From NCBI GenBank assembly GCA_029953675.1, contig JAMWBK010000007.1, positions 1,116,001 to 1,180,000 on the forward strand: a stretch of 64,000 nucleotides of DNA, given 5' to 3'. The position numbers were made by a program, and so were the translations under genes. Below are positions 31,397 to 41,720 of the stretch, one piece after another (the stretch's first letter is position 1; each line of letters opens with the position of its first letter). The notes beneath the pieces are model-generated. The model was not told the DNA's origin. It did no database searches and was given only the letters and a program-made list of their open reading frames with translations. Source of the stretch: Rhodosorus marinus (taxonomy: Eukaryota > Rhodophyta > Stylonematophyceae > Stylonematales > Stylonemataceae).

Positions 31397-32818
31397 TCAA
31401 TGCCCCTTAATCTTGTTCGACCCGAGCATCGGATCCAGAGTCTCCCGAATACGAAAGAAGATCTTTGCGACTTTTTCAATTGCCCGGGATGCTCCTAAGG
31501 CAGAATAGGGCAGGAAGTTCAGCGAACCAGCATTCATCTTTAAAACTGTTACAAAAGTCCTACCTGTTTCAGTGCCATCGGGGTGTGGCACAAACTCCAG
31601 TTCTTTCCTATACAGCTTGATAGCCTCCTGAAGTGAGGAGAGGTGTATTAGCTCAACAAAATTAAGCCACTTGTCCGTGGAATATTGACCGGAGAAGGGA
31701 TGCTCACATAGTGAATAGCCAACACCACTTTGACGGTGTACACGGGCCGGAGAACAAGTTGCTTGATCATCTGTGCAGCTGTGAAGGGCCTCCGCTGTAG
31801 CTTTAGATCTGCGTAGAAGAAATTCGCTCCCTTGTCTTGTAAAGATATGTTCACCAGTAGTTTCTGTTGATTGACAGAAAAGCAAGCCTTTTTTCTCAGG
31901 GTTTTCTCTCTGCAAAGTGCTGAGGAAAAGCCAGTATGGTCCAACGAGCACACACCTCAGAGGGATCATTGAAATTCCACTTGTATACGATATCCTCCAT
32001 CTTGATGAACGGGGAGACGTGAAAATCCTTGCACTGCTCTCCAAACTCGACCATGGTGGCGCTACACTCTTGGGAAGCACCATCGGATCTCACTGCAGTG
32101 TAGAGGTGCTGCTCAAGCCAAGGAATATTCCCTACCTCCATAACGATCGCCTCTACTCTTTCACCGCGCTCGTCGAACACGTAGTAGAAACTCACAGGAT
32201 TGAAACAAAAACCGAGATATCGAAGATTGGTTAGCAGACGTACTGGTCCTGTACAACAAGACAAAACCACAAGGACCAGTGAAATCCTTCAGATTCTACG
32301 TCTGCAAACCACGACATCCACATGAACAACCGAAAGCTCATTTAAACCTCTCAAGCACAATCATTGGTTATAAAAAGTAATACAATCAACATTAATTTCA
32401 TAAATAAATATAAAAAGATACAGTCAGTCTTTTTCATATTCTATAAGCCAATTATTGTGAAGCTGATCAATCATTTTCATCGGTTCATCGATGGTGGTTT
32501 GGGATGACAGGCATTACCTTTGGGAAGCTTTCCAGTCACTCTCTTTACTTCTTCTCGTACTTTTGAGTCTACATGTTGCAGATTTCCCATGGCCATATGG
32601 TCTCCCGTTCTGAGTTCAGAGAACGCGAACTTTGACCTGGAAGAGAACCAGGGCCACATGTCGAGGTCCCCACGTTTGAGCTCGTCCAAGTCGAGGTAGA
32701 CCATGAAGACATCGTATGTGAACTTGTTCAACTTGGGAGCTGCCCGTCTGATTAGTCGAACCAAAAGGGACGCGGCGAACGGGAACAGAAATACACCACG
32801 CAAAACGAAAAGCCTCAT
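31397..32818 (-). CDS. DUF1365 family protein (5 exons)
   Basis: Exons 32818-32518, 32248-31956, 31863-31708, 31627-31564 and 31494-31397, with introns of 269, 92, 80 and 69 bp, give 303 residues. Phase agrees at every junction. The family is recognised from FTYDVFMVYLDLDEL, WPWFSSRSKFAFSELRTGDHM, the RYLGFCFNPVSFYYVFD motif, and KDFHVSPFIKMEDIVYKWNFNDP followed by the VNISLQDKGANFFYADL strand. DUF1365 proteins are found in bacteria, plants and algae, often near lipid-modifying genes (for example cyclopropane fatty acid synthase), but have no proven activity. A hydrophobic N-terminus (FVLRGVFLFPFAASLLVRLI) may anchor it to a membrane. The 69-bp last intron has no stop and keeps frame, so its retention would insert 23 residues. 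Confidence 0.88.
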
Positions 32819-32893
32819 GTCAGCTCATGAGAATGTCCAAGACAATCAGGCTTGCGGATACGTTTTCAATCACTCACCTATGCGTCGTCGTCC

Positions 32894-33061
32894 CTTCATA
32901 AATACAGCTCTTAAGATTCTTCATCTCGGGACCAGTTCCTCTTCAAGACCTCCGTACGCTAGCAACTTTTCCGAGCTATGTGCTTGCCAAAGGAGCAGCC
33001 CTGGTGCCGATTTGCCGTAGACTGGCAGTGTCTACATACTTGCAAATCAGCGCCCGCTGGA
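32894..33061. repeat. Dispersed 170-bp repeat, copy 1
   Basis: Similar in the same orientation to 33984-34160. Shared landmarks are AATACAGCTCTTA.GATTC, TTCATCTCG.GACCA, GCTAG.AACTTTTCC, GTGCTTGC.AAAGG.GCAG and TACTTGCAAATC. The copies differ by scattered substitutions and small indels, so they are older than the 0.4-kb pair. Confidence 0.8.
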
Positions 33062-33083
33062 GTAAAGTTGAGTTCGGATGCAC

Positions 33084-33146
33084 GTTGAGGACGTTGTCGA
33101 AGTCGTTGAGGACGTTGTCGAAGTCGTTGAGGACGTTGACGAAGCC
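33084..33146. repeat. 21-bp tandem triplication
   Basis: Three copies of a 21-bp unit starting GTTGAGGACGTTG, the third with two changes. It directly abuts copy 2 of the 0.4-kb repeat. Confidence 0.9.
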
Positions 33147-33562
33147 GTTGATGGGTGACGCGAAATATCTTAAGGCGTCAAGAAATTTTTGAATTTTTTA
33201 TTTACAAGTACAAGGGGTCCATGAGAATGTTATTACCGAAACAACAGGATAAAATATTAGCCCTCTCGATTCTGTTCTATGATTTCCGTAGTATGTCTAA
33301 TTGTAATATTTTGAGAGAATTCAAGATCTTCTATGAGTTTCCGTGGGTGCCGGTGAAAACATGGTCATTGTATTTCCAACGGGGGTTGGGGGTGTTGATT
33401 TTGTCTTCTTTGTTTTGATTGATTTACGGATTGATGGATTGGCAATGTCGTTCTTATCATTGTCGATGGCTCTCTTCCTGAATGGATGAATGCAGGGGTC
33501 AAAGGAGAAGGAGACAGTGCTCCCCGTTTCCTAGTACCCCACGAATTTGGAATACGCGAATA
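33142..33562. repeat. 0.4-kb direct repeat, copy 2
   Basis: Partner of 30961-31381 in the same orientation. The differences are scattered single-base changes plus one short divergent patch near 33205 (TTACAAGTACAAGG against GTACGGGGGCAAGG). It lies 324 bases upstream of the DUF1365 start, so the two copies bracket that gene. Confidence 0.9.
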
Positions 33563-33983
33563 TCTGCAAACAGATGAGCAAACAGAAGAGCAAGCATAGG
33601 CGATAATCCCTCTAGTCCGCGCGAATGTACAAATTCACGACAGCATGTCGACAGGAAGACTGGTGTGTTGGGCCCTCCATATGCAACGCACCACACAGAC
33701 ACACAATCCCTCACGGGACCTCTCCAGGATCAAGCAGTACGAAGGGGGAGAGAGGGAAGCTAGTTGTCTCAAATCTGAGTTTTGCCTCGTGTCCCATTAG
33801 CAGATGAGATTTTGTTTGAGAAATCTGCGTGCCAGGGCGTGAGTGTCGCAGGTTTTTGTTGAACTGCTTCAAGGGCTGCTCATTTAGCCTGGACAATGAA
33901 AATAGATCAGCGCACTGGGTTCACATCAGTTTCTTCACCACTAGCGGGGTCCTGAAGATCGGCATTGCGCCGCACTTGTCAGC

Positions 33984-34160
33984 CATCCTAAATACAGCTC
34001 TTAGGATTCTTCATCTCGTGACCACTCTCAAGTTCTTCAAGACGTCCATATGCTAGAAACTTTTCCCAGCTACGTGCTTGCGAAAGGGGCAGACCTAGCG
34101 CCGATTTTTTTTGTCGTAAACTGGCAAGTCTACACACTTGCAAATCGGCTCAGGGTCGTG
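33984..34160. repeat. Dispersed 170-bp repeat, copy 2
   Basis: Partner of 32894-33061. It shares the order of landmarks from AATACAGCTCTTAGGATTC through CTTGCAAATCGG. No conserved reading frame across the two copies. Confidence 0.8.
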
Positions 34161-35336
34161 CTTCCTGAAGCGGGAGCAGCCTTGGTCCAGGATTCTTACG
34201 GAGAGAAAACTCTAGGATTCCGGAAATTGGTAAAGTCTTGCTCATGCCAGCCGCGGATGGCATCTCTTTGCAAGCCGGCGCTGAGACCAGCAAGCACGCG
34301 ATACCTGGTCAGCAGATCAGCGTAGAGCTCAGTGAGCCACATCGGATCAGTAAATACGCGAAACGCCATCGTTCTACTCACGTTTGCTGTTTTCCGCTCG
34401 GGTTTGCTGACCTGATGCTGTCTGCTGTATCATACGGTCTATTCTGTTCGTGCACGAGAGCGTTCGAAGTCTAATGAATGACCTGGTAGGTTCTGAAGAA
34501 CTTGTGAGATTTGATTCTGGGACGAAGGCAATCACAATCTAACGAGCGAGTGCTTGCTCGTTTGATTCGCTTCTACAAGTTGAGGACGTCACAGTTAGTT
34601 TTCACTTGCGCGTGAGCCACGTTGGAATTACGTTAGGAACGCCCTTCGGGATCCCGTGAAGGGGTACTGCTTCTTCCAATACAAAACCCAAAACAATCTG
34701 CGAATTTTTTTGACGATTCGCTCGGAATCCTTTTGAGAGAACAAACCTGTTCTGCGCCTGCTTTTCTCTAGGGACTCTACTCAGCATTCAATGTACAAGG
34801 CGATCATCTGCTCGCACTTCTTCAGACATCCCCGTGCAGTGCTCATCCAAACCACGGAGGCGGCCATCTTGCTGGAGTAAGCTGGAGAGTTCAGATGGAC
34901 GTTGAGGACCCTATCGCAAGGGTTTCCATAGCGTAACCTCTTTCCATGCATAACTGGGAAAAGCTCTACCACAGAACAAATCTTCCTGCTGCTCTCAAAG
35001 TGCCAAGCACGTCCGTGCCGCGTACATCCACTTCTATCCGTCGGTTGTGATGTTGTTGTTGGCAAGAGGGATGCCCGAAGGGGGAGTTTTCTCTGTCCAC
35101 GGAATCCCAAAGCAAAGGGACTTCGCGGTCTCTATGAAGTCCGTTAGAGGCCAACGTCTCAAGCTGTTAGGAATACAGCTCTTATCATAGAAACAGAGAG
35201 AGGGCAAGCTGTCCATGACGGACAGGTCGTCTCTTTTCGTTTTTTCGTTGGATTCATTGAAGAGGGTTTACGTTTGGGTTTGGGGTTTGGGTAAGTTGGA
35301 TAGGTGGGGGACGGGTGGGGTAAGGGGTGTAGAGAG

Positions 35337-38148
35337 ATGGCTTATTCGTCTGGAAATGAGCAATGGCAACAGTTTACTGATGATAATGGACGTGTGTATA
35401 TGTACAATGGGGTTAGCGGTAAGACTCGATGGCTGTGGGAGAAGTTTTTTGATCCTGGTACGGGAAAGGATTACTATACAAACTTTGTAACTCGGGAGTC
35501 TAGATGGGCCGATGAGGTAGATCGACCTGCTAAGCCTGTTCGAGGGAGTAATGTACAGGCGTCTGTTGGAGTTGATTCCAGAGGGGGTGGTCAGCAGAGA
35601 ACTGATCCGAGAATTAGGCGTGAGGAGGCCGCCGTAGGGGGTTCTCGGAGACAAAAGATCGAGTTCAAAGTTAGCACACCGAGCAAGACTGTGACTAAAA
35701 CTCCTAGCAAGACCGCAAAGGCTCTTCGCGCTCTCTCTGGAGAGGAGCCTGATGAGGTTGTAGAGACAGATCCCAATGGAAGAAGGTTTGTGTTCAATCG
35801 GCGAACCAAGGAGAGTCGGTACATTGACAAGGAGGAGAAGCCCAAGGAGGAGAATCCCAAGGATGAGAGCCGATTTAAACCTTCAAACGTCCAGGAGGAA
35901 AGACCAGGACGATCAGATTCAAGTTCTGATCAAGCTGTCCTGCGCCTCGGAGTGGTCAGCAATCCTCATATAGACAACATTCCCGAAGAGCCTCTGAGCC
36001 TAGCCTTCGACTACGCTCCAGCGGAGAGATTTGAACCGACGGTGACCCAAAGGCAGCGAACCAATGAGGAGACAAGCCTTAGCTATAGAAACCCTAGCGC
36101 TGAGGTGACTAGCCAGATGCCAGCCAACGTATCTGCTACGGCGGATTTCAGCGGGTACAACTACAAGGCAACCAGTGGGATTGTGGAGAGTACTACTCAA
36201 AGCGCCTTGAAGCGCCCAACGACAAACTCGGAGAATAGCCAGAGCCTGAAGGGGCTCAGCATAAAGGACTTTGGTCTAAACACAGACGTTCCCGGCGTTT
36301 TTAAGCGCAACGGTCGGTTCTTTTGTGAGCCATGTCAGCGATCCTTCAAACAGCACCCGCATGCGAAAGCTCACGCGGCATCTGACACACATAAGAAGAA
36401 CCTTAGGAGATGGAAAACTGATCTGTATTCTTCAGAACCCAGTGAACAGAATAACAAAAGGGCTAGAGTCGGCGCAGCGACAGGAATTGACGGAGACAGC
36501 AGCGCCTACTTGGATCAGGTTCTGCGAAAGAACTATCCAGGCCAGCTGAAGCAGTGGATACTCGCGTCACGGCTCAAAACCGAATCCGCTGCAGAGGCAT
36601 CCGAAGTCGACAGAGTGATGGCGGCGACTGTATCGGCGGAAGTTGAAAGCGGCGGCGTCTTCGCAAAGGACTGGTCGCGCCTTGATCCGATAGCCGCTTC
36701 GTATGTTTACTGATCCATGCACTTCTTAAACGGGCCTCTAGTCTTAGCGGTTCTTCCAAAATCTCTTTTCGATTTCGTCCCCCAGAGGCACGGATCCAGG
36801 GAAGTCCGCCCTCAACAAGAAGAAGCTGCTTTCGAAGAAGCTAGGCAGCGCCGATCTCAAGAATCACAAGGAGGAGATGCTGTCCGCTAAACTCCCGAAA
36901 GAGGAGCGCAACAAAGTCAAGCGATCTGCTAGCCGTCCTTATCACAACCCGTACCAACCCGTCCTGGAAAGAGTGACCGACGGGGATCCCGTCTTCGGGG
37001 CTGGGAAGCGAATTTTCCGGTCAATCCAGAGTGAACACCTGGCCGCGGTGTTTAGAGAGTGCCGAGCGGTGTGGAGCACGACCGAAATCTTCAGTGACGA
37101 GATGAAATCTGGCACTATAGTAGGCAGGAATATGACGTTGGAGAAGGAGTTCCTTCGAATGAACAATTATGAGGCTGACCCCGCTGAGGTTCGACCTCCA
37201 GCAATTCTGTCCAAAGCACTGGATTTGATTTTGCAAAAGTATAGGTACGTCGCATTCATCCCGAACACTTTGCCCCTCCAGAGACAGGGAAGCTCTAGCA
37301 TCTAATGACGAAACTGTTTTTATATGGATGGTTTTCCGGGGTGGCGCGCACAGATCGTCCCAGGTTGACTACATCTACATGGTAAAGCAGTTCAAGAGCT
37401 TGCGTCAAGACCTTCTTGTCCAAGGCATTCGGAACGAGATCTCAGTTCGGTTGTACGAAGAACACGCTCGAGTTGCGATACAGTGCAGAGATGTTGGGGA
37501 GCTTAACCAGTGTCTTACCCAACTGAAGGAGTTGTACAGAACCGTAAGAAGTTCTTTCTCGTCGATCTTGTTTCTCGGATGCCCACTCTGTAGAGTTTGT
37601 GTTAATGCCTTCGAACCTTTTTCGACCTCCAGATTCCCAGCGCAGATGAGGAGGAGTTTGTCGCGTACTCGTTGTTGTACGAGATCTACGCAACGTTCGT
37701 CAGTTCCTCGAACAACAGACGAAATTTGCTGAAGAACTTGATCGAGATCTACGCGAGACCGACCACGTCTGATCACGTTTCCTTCGCGCTGAAATGGAGA
37801 TCGGCCCTTAGCTTGAACGAGTACTGGAAGGTGCATGGTTTGATAGAGGATGCAAGAGGCCTGAAGAACGGGAATCTGCTTGTGGGCCTTACCAATTTCA
37901 TGATGGCTCCAGTAAGGTCAAAAGCAGTACTGACGATGGCCAAGGGATTCAGACCATTCGTTCCGGTTGATACAATCGTGAGGAGGCTCGGACTTGGGAC
38001 ACGGACTGAGGGCGTCTCGTTCATAGAAGGTCTCGGCGCTGTGCTTGGAAAAGACGAGGACGGCGAGGTCGCTATGAACTGTAAAGAATCTGTTTCTAAG
38101 ATTCGGGTTCAGAAGCCTGAGAGAATCACGGCGATGGGTGGTTCTTAG
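35337..38148 (+). CDS. WW + U1-type zinc finger + SAC3/THP3 (LENG8-like) fusion protein (4 exons)
   Basis: Exons 35337-36700, 36786-37244, 37354-37543 and 37633-38148, with introns of 85, 109 and 89 bp, give 842 residues. The ATG at 35337 is used; the frame upstream has only GTG. Two WW-like domains are back to back: W10...W32 (DDNGRVYMYN) and W34...W57 (DPGTGKDYYTNFVTRESRW). A degenerate third lies near residue 140 (DPNGRRFVFNRRTKESRY). A matrin/U1-type C2H2 finger (CEPC..12..H..5..H) is at about 327-350. The C-terminal half is a SAC3/GANP/THP3 PCI-like domain: LEKEFLRM, PAEVRPPAIL, a VKQFKSLRQDLLVQGIRNE block, YEEHARVA, LNQCLTQLKELY, and EFVAYSLLYEI. Yeast Thp3 and animal LENG8 act in nuclear mRNA processing and export. 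WW and U1-type fingers are common in splicing factors, so a splicing-coupled role is likely. Confidence 0.85.
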
Positions 38149-39822
38149 CGCCTCACTCGTTTATCAGAGTTACGGGTACGTTGGAGTTATCTCGTTTCCT
38201 GCTCTTCTGCCCCGGCTCTCTAGTTGCGAACCAGCCTTCGTTTGAGGGCAACTTGTAGCTTTCGCGCTCGTCTGTTGGAGTTTGTGTATGCGAGGATCCA
38301 ACACGAGGCCTTGAGCGAAGCACAGCTAACTTATATAGCCCAGACTGCGAACAAGGCCAGGACTCACCCGTGCTTTGGACGAGAGCTCGGACAACGGCTC
38401 ATGGGCGCTCGACAACGCTTTCAGAATTTTTTACTGCATATCTAATTAACTACCTCCACATCTTGAAGTCGAATGGTCTGATCGTCCGAGGTCCACCAAG
38501 TTGCATAAAGCCTTTTGTATCGATTTCCGATGTGAATTGAACTGATTTGCATGCTTGCCCGAGTAGCTTGGAGAGTGGTTCTATCCTCTTGTCGATCTAC
38601 GCATCAAGGTCATGCGATTCATTTTCAAAGCCGTAAAATCCCGCTTCCTTATCGGATGATGGGAAAGTGCGAATCTTTTTGGATGAGCTCATAATCAAGT
38701 TCAAACTTCTATTGAGACCTTGATTTGCCTATGGGACGAGAACAGTCAGTGCTGTTCTCGTGTCATTTCGAAGAATACCGACGGCACTTGTGCTTTCCCC
38801 GCCTTTGGCCTATCAGGTCGGAGTTGGACGAGTCGACCAGCCAGCAGCCAACTTGAAATCCATTCCCAGTGAAAAAAAGCATCGCCGAGTTCCATTCCAT
38901 CAGTTCGAGCATAAGAACCGAGACCCATCTAGCAAAGCAATCATCGTTTCCAAATCCATCCCATCCCAGCGGGACAATAGTCGATCCTCGTTTGTCCCAC
39001 CAATTCCTCCTGTCCCAACACATTAGAAAACAAAGAAAAACAAAACAAAAAAACCAAATATCGCGAAAGATCCCAACCCGAATAAATTAGAAGTCAACAA
39101 AGCCAAATCTCTACCAATAAAAAAACACTATATCTCCTAAATCCGAAAAATTTCACCGAACGACGTTCAACGTTTGGGGGAGAAACCTACAATCCAATCA
39201 TAGAAAAGAACGTACAAGTTACACTTTTTAATAACCAATCAATTAATGTCCCAACCGTGGAATTGAGAGAACCGCAGCCACAAAACCTTTGAAACCTGTC
39301 CAAACAGGACAATAATAACGTCTAGAGGGAGTAAATCCACCAACACGAATCATATCCAGGAACATCCTAAAACGTCGGTTTTAATACAATAAAATGTAAT
39401 TCTAAGATATATGATTCTATCCAATGAAACAATGGGATTCATGATATTCTATGAGAACGAGGATTTTTATTTTATTAAATTGGAGCTCCAGGATGGCGAA
39501 AGACAAAAATAGAATATGAAAACAATTTGTAAAGGCTATAGAAAACGATGAAAAATGGATCCAAAATGGTCGTTTTGGTGGTGGAGAGGAAGATTGCAAT
39601 AAGGGGAGTCAATGAGAGTGGTGGCAGGGTTTGGGTGGGAGGAGGGAGGAGGAGGAGGTGGGGGGTGATTGAGAATGTCTTAAGGGTAAAGGAGAGGGAG
39701 AGAGAGAGAAATTGGATGGGTTGGGGATGAGGGGAAGGTAGTAATTTATTAGAAGGTGGAAGTGTGAGGGGTTTATTTGGGGGGAGGGTTGCAGGAGATA
39801 TTGGGGATGTTTTGAAGTGGGT
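38149..39822. other. Intergenic
   Basis: About 1.7 kb between two plus-strand genes. No supported coding sequence. AT-rich from 39020 to 39560, then strongly G-rich and purine-rich (39600-39720), which may be the 5' flank of the sigma factor gene. Confidence 0.5.
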
Positions 39823-41342
39823 ATGGAGGAAGTTTTAGGATTTGTAGGGGGGATTCATGGAGGTCGATGGAGTGGTGTTGAGGTGGGTAAGGTGAGTGCA
39901 TCTGTGGCCACGTGTGTGCTTAGGGAGGCAAGTGTTGGGAAGAAGGTTAATAAGGTTGGGAAGAGGCCGAGGCCGGGGGTGAGGAAGGTTGATAAGGGAG
40001 TGGGGAAGCAGGAGGTCGGGGTGGACACGGGGCAGCTTATAGATTTTTCAAAGCTGGAGGATATTGACGGATGGGCTTCGGATGGGTTGGGTGTGGGAGA
40101 GGAGGAGAAAAAGGAGTCCAAGACGACTGCTCAAGGGACCAAGAAGCAGTCACGACGTAGGAAGGACTCCGAGAAGCAAGCTGAGACGCCAGTGTTTTAT
40201 AGGGACTCTCTAAAGTCCTACATGTCTGAGATAAGGAGAGTGGATATATTGAAAAGGTCAGAGGAAGTGGACCTGGCGAGGAAGATCCAGGCGTGTGTAA
40301 AGCTCGAAGACTGTAAAGCAAGGTAAGTCCCCCAGTAAGAGTCCACGAAGAACCTGGCAGTCAGCTAACGTTGAGTTTGTTCTTCAGACTTCAAGTCTCT
40401 TTGGGAAGGAATCCGACATTTAAGGAATGGGCGGACGACGCAAAGCTTGATGTAAAGGAGCTGAACGGGATCATTATCTCGGGCACATCTGCCAAGCAAG
40501 CATTGGTATCAGCAAACCTACGACTAGTCCACTCCGTTGTAAATAAGTCTTCTCGATCGCATGGATTGAAAGATGCTTCTCAGAGGCAGGATTTGATGCA
40601 GGAGGGCGTATTCGGGCTGATGAGAGCGGCAGAGAAGTATGATGCGGACAAGGGCTTCCGTTTCTCGACATATGCTACGTATTGGGTTATGGTAAGTGGA
40701 AACTAGAGGCGAATGAGGAACCTTGGTAGTCAGATCTGACCGCTGACGTGGTTTTTTTTTGCTTGAATTTTCACGATTCAGTCGTTTACTTCGCGGGCGC
40801 TGCAGACCATCGATAGGCCTGTAAAGGTGCCTACTAGAGTTATGGACAGTTACATGAAGATGAAGAAGCTGCATAGGGAGTATGTCAAAGCTCACAGAAG
40901 TGAACCGAGCGAGAAGGAACTGGCGAAACTGGTGGGAGTGACCGCGCCAAAGCTGAGGACGATCATTGAGAGCGTCAACCAGAAGACGATTTCTACGGAC
41001 CTGCATATATCAGGAGAGGCCGAAGGGGCGACCATTGGGGACCTCTTGGAAGACGATTCGGATATTGATGAGAACCTGGTCGAGGACATGTTTAGAAAGG
41101 ATTTCGACAGGGCGCTGAAGAAGTACCTTAACCCACGCGAACGTGCGGCGATCCGTCTTCGATACGGTCTCGATGATGGAGGGGAGCGGACCCTGAAGCA
41201 GATATCCAAGGTTCTGAAGGTCAGCGCTGAACGTACGCGGCAGATTATATTCGGAGCAATCGTCAAGCTTCGCAACCAAAACGTCCTAAGTGATCTGAGA
41301 GAATACGTTCCTGACGTTAAGGACGTCGATCCTGAGATCTAA
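39823..41342 (+). CDS. Nuclear-encoded plastid RNA polymerase sigma-70 factor (3 exons)
   Basis: Exons 39823-40322, 40388-40691 and 40782-41342, with introns of 65 and 90 bp, give 454 residues. The N-terminal 40 or so residues (MEEVLGFVGG, rich in V, S and G with basic residues) fit a plastid transit peptide. Region 1.2 starts near residue 130 (YMSEIRRVDILKRSEEVDLARKI). Region 2 has LVSANLRLVHSVV and DLMQEGVFGLMRAAEKYDADKGFRFSTYATYWV, the core-binding and -10 recognition segments. Region 3 has PTRVMDSYMKMKKL. Region 4 ends with LNPRERAAIRLRYGL...TLKQISKVLKVSAERTRQI, the -35 helix-turn-helix. It directs the plastid-encoded polymerase to plastid promoters. The usual WWIRQ near the end of region 2.4 reads YWVMSFTSR here, split by intron 2. 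Which SIG subtype it is cannot be decided. Confidence 0.92.
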
Positions 41343-41720
41343 GCACGCCTCTAAGTACTTTAGTATTGGTGATGCTTCACGATCACTGGCCTACCGCGGC
41401 AACCCACCAAACCTTGAAGCTTCCCAGACGAAACTAATTTTCTTGATTATTTCTCGTTACTCTTCCGATGGGGAAAGTTGTTAGGCGGACAGTATTCTGA
41501 TAGACACACACGCTTCAAGCCACAAAAAAGTTCTTTCAAAATGATAACTAAAACCAACCGATACTTTTAGAAAATTTACATCGCAAACCCAAAAATTCTG
41601 AAGGCGGTGCGGGGATGCATTTGCCGCTCCCATTACCCTGCCCATTTTTTTTGGCTCAAGCAAAGACGTGGACACTCGATTACTTTGTTCAAACTATGTT
41701 CTTGTTCGCTCTGAACAGCC
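41343..41720. other. Convergent intergenic region
   Basis: About 380 bases between the facing stops of the sigma factor and NT-C2 genes. No gene is seen. Confidence 0.5.

Larger units (their letters stand above)
32819..35336. other. Repeat-rich interval without a supported gene
   Basis: About 2.5 kb made largely of duplicated non-coding segments: a 170-base pair of repeats (32894 and 33984), a 21-bp triplication, copy 2 of the 0.4-kb repeat, and a shorter third relative near 34860-34910. The open frames here are broken and unrecognised. Confidence 0.5.
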
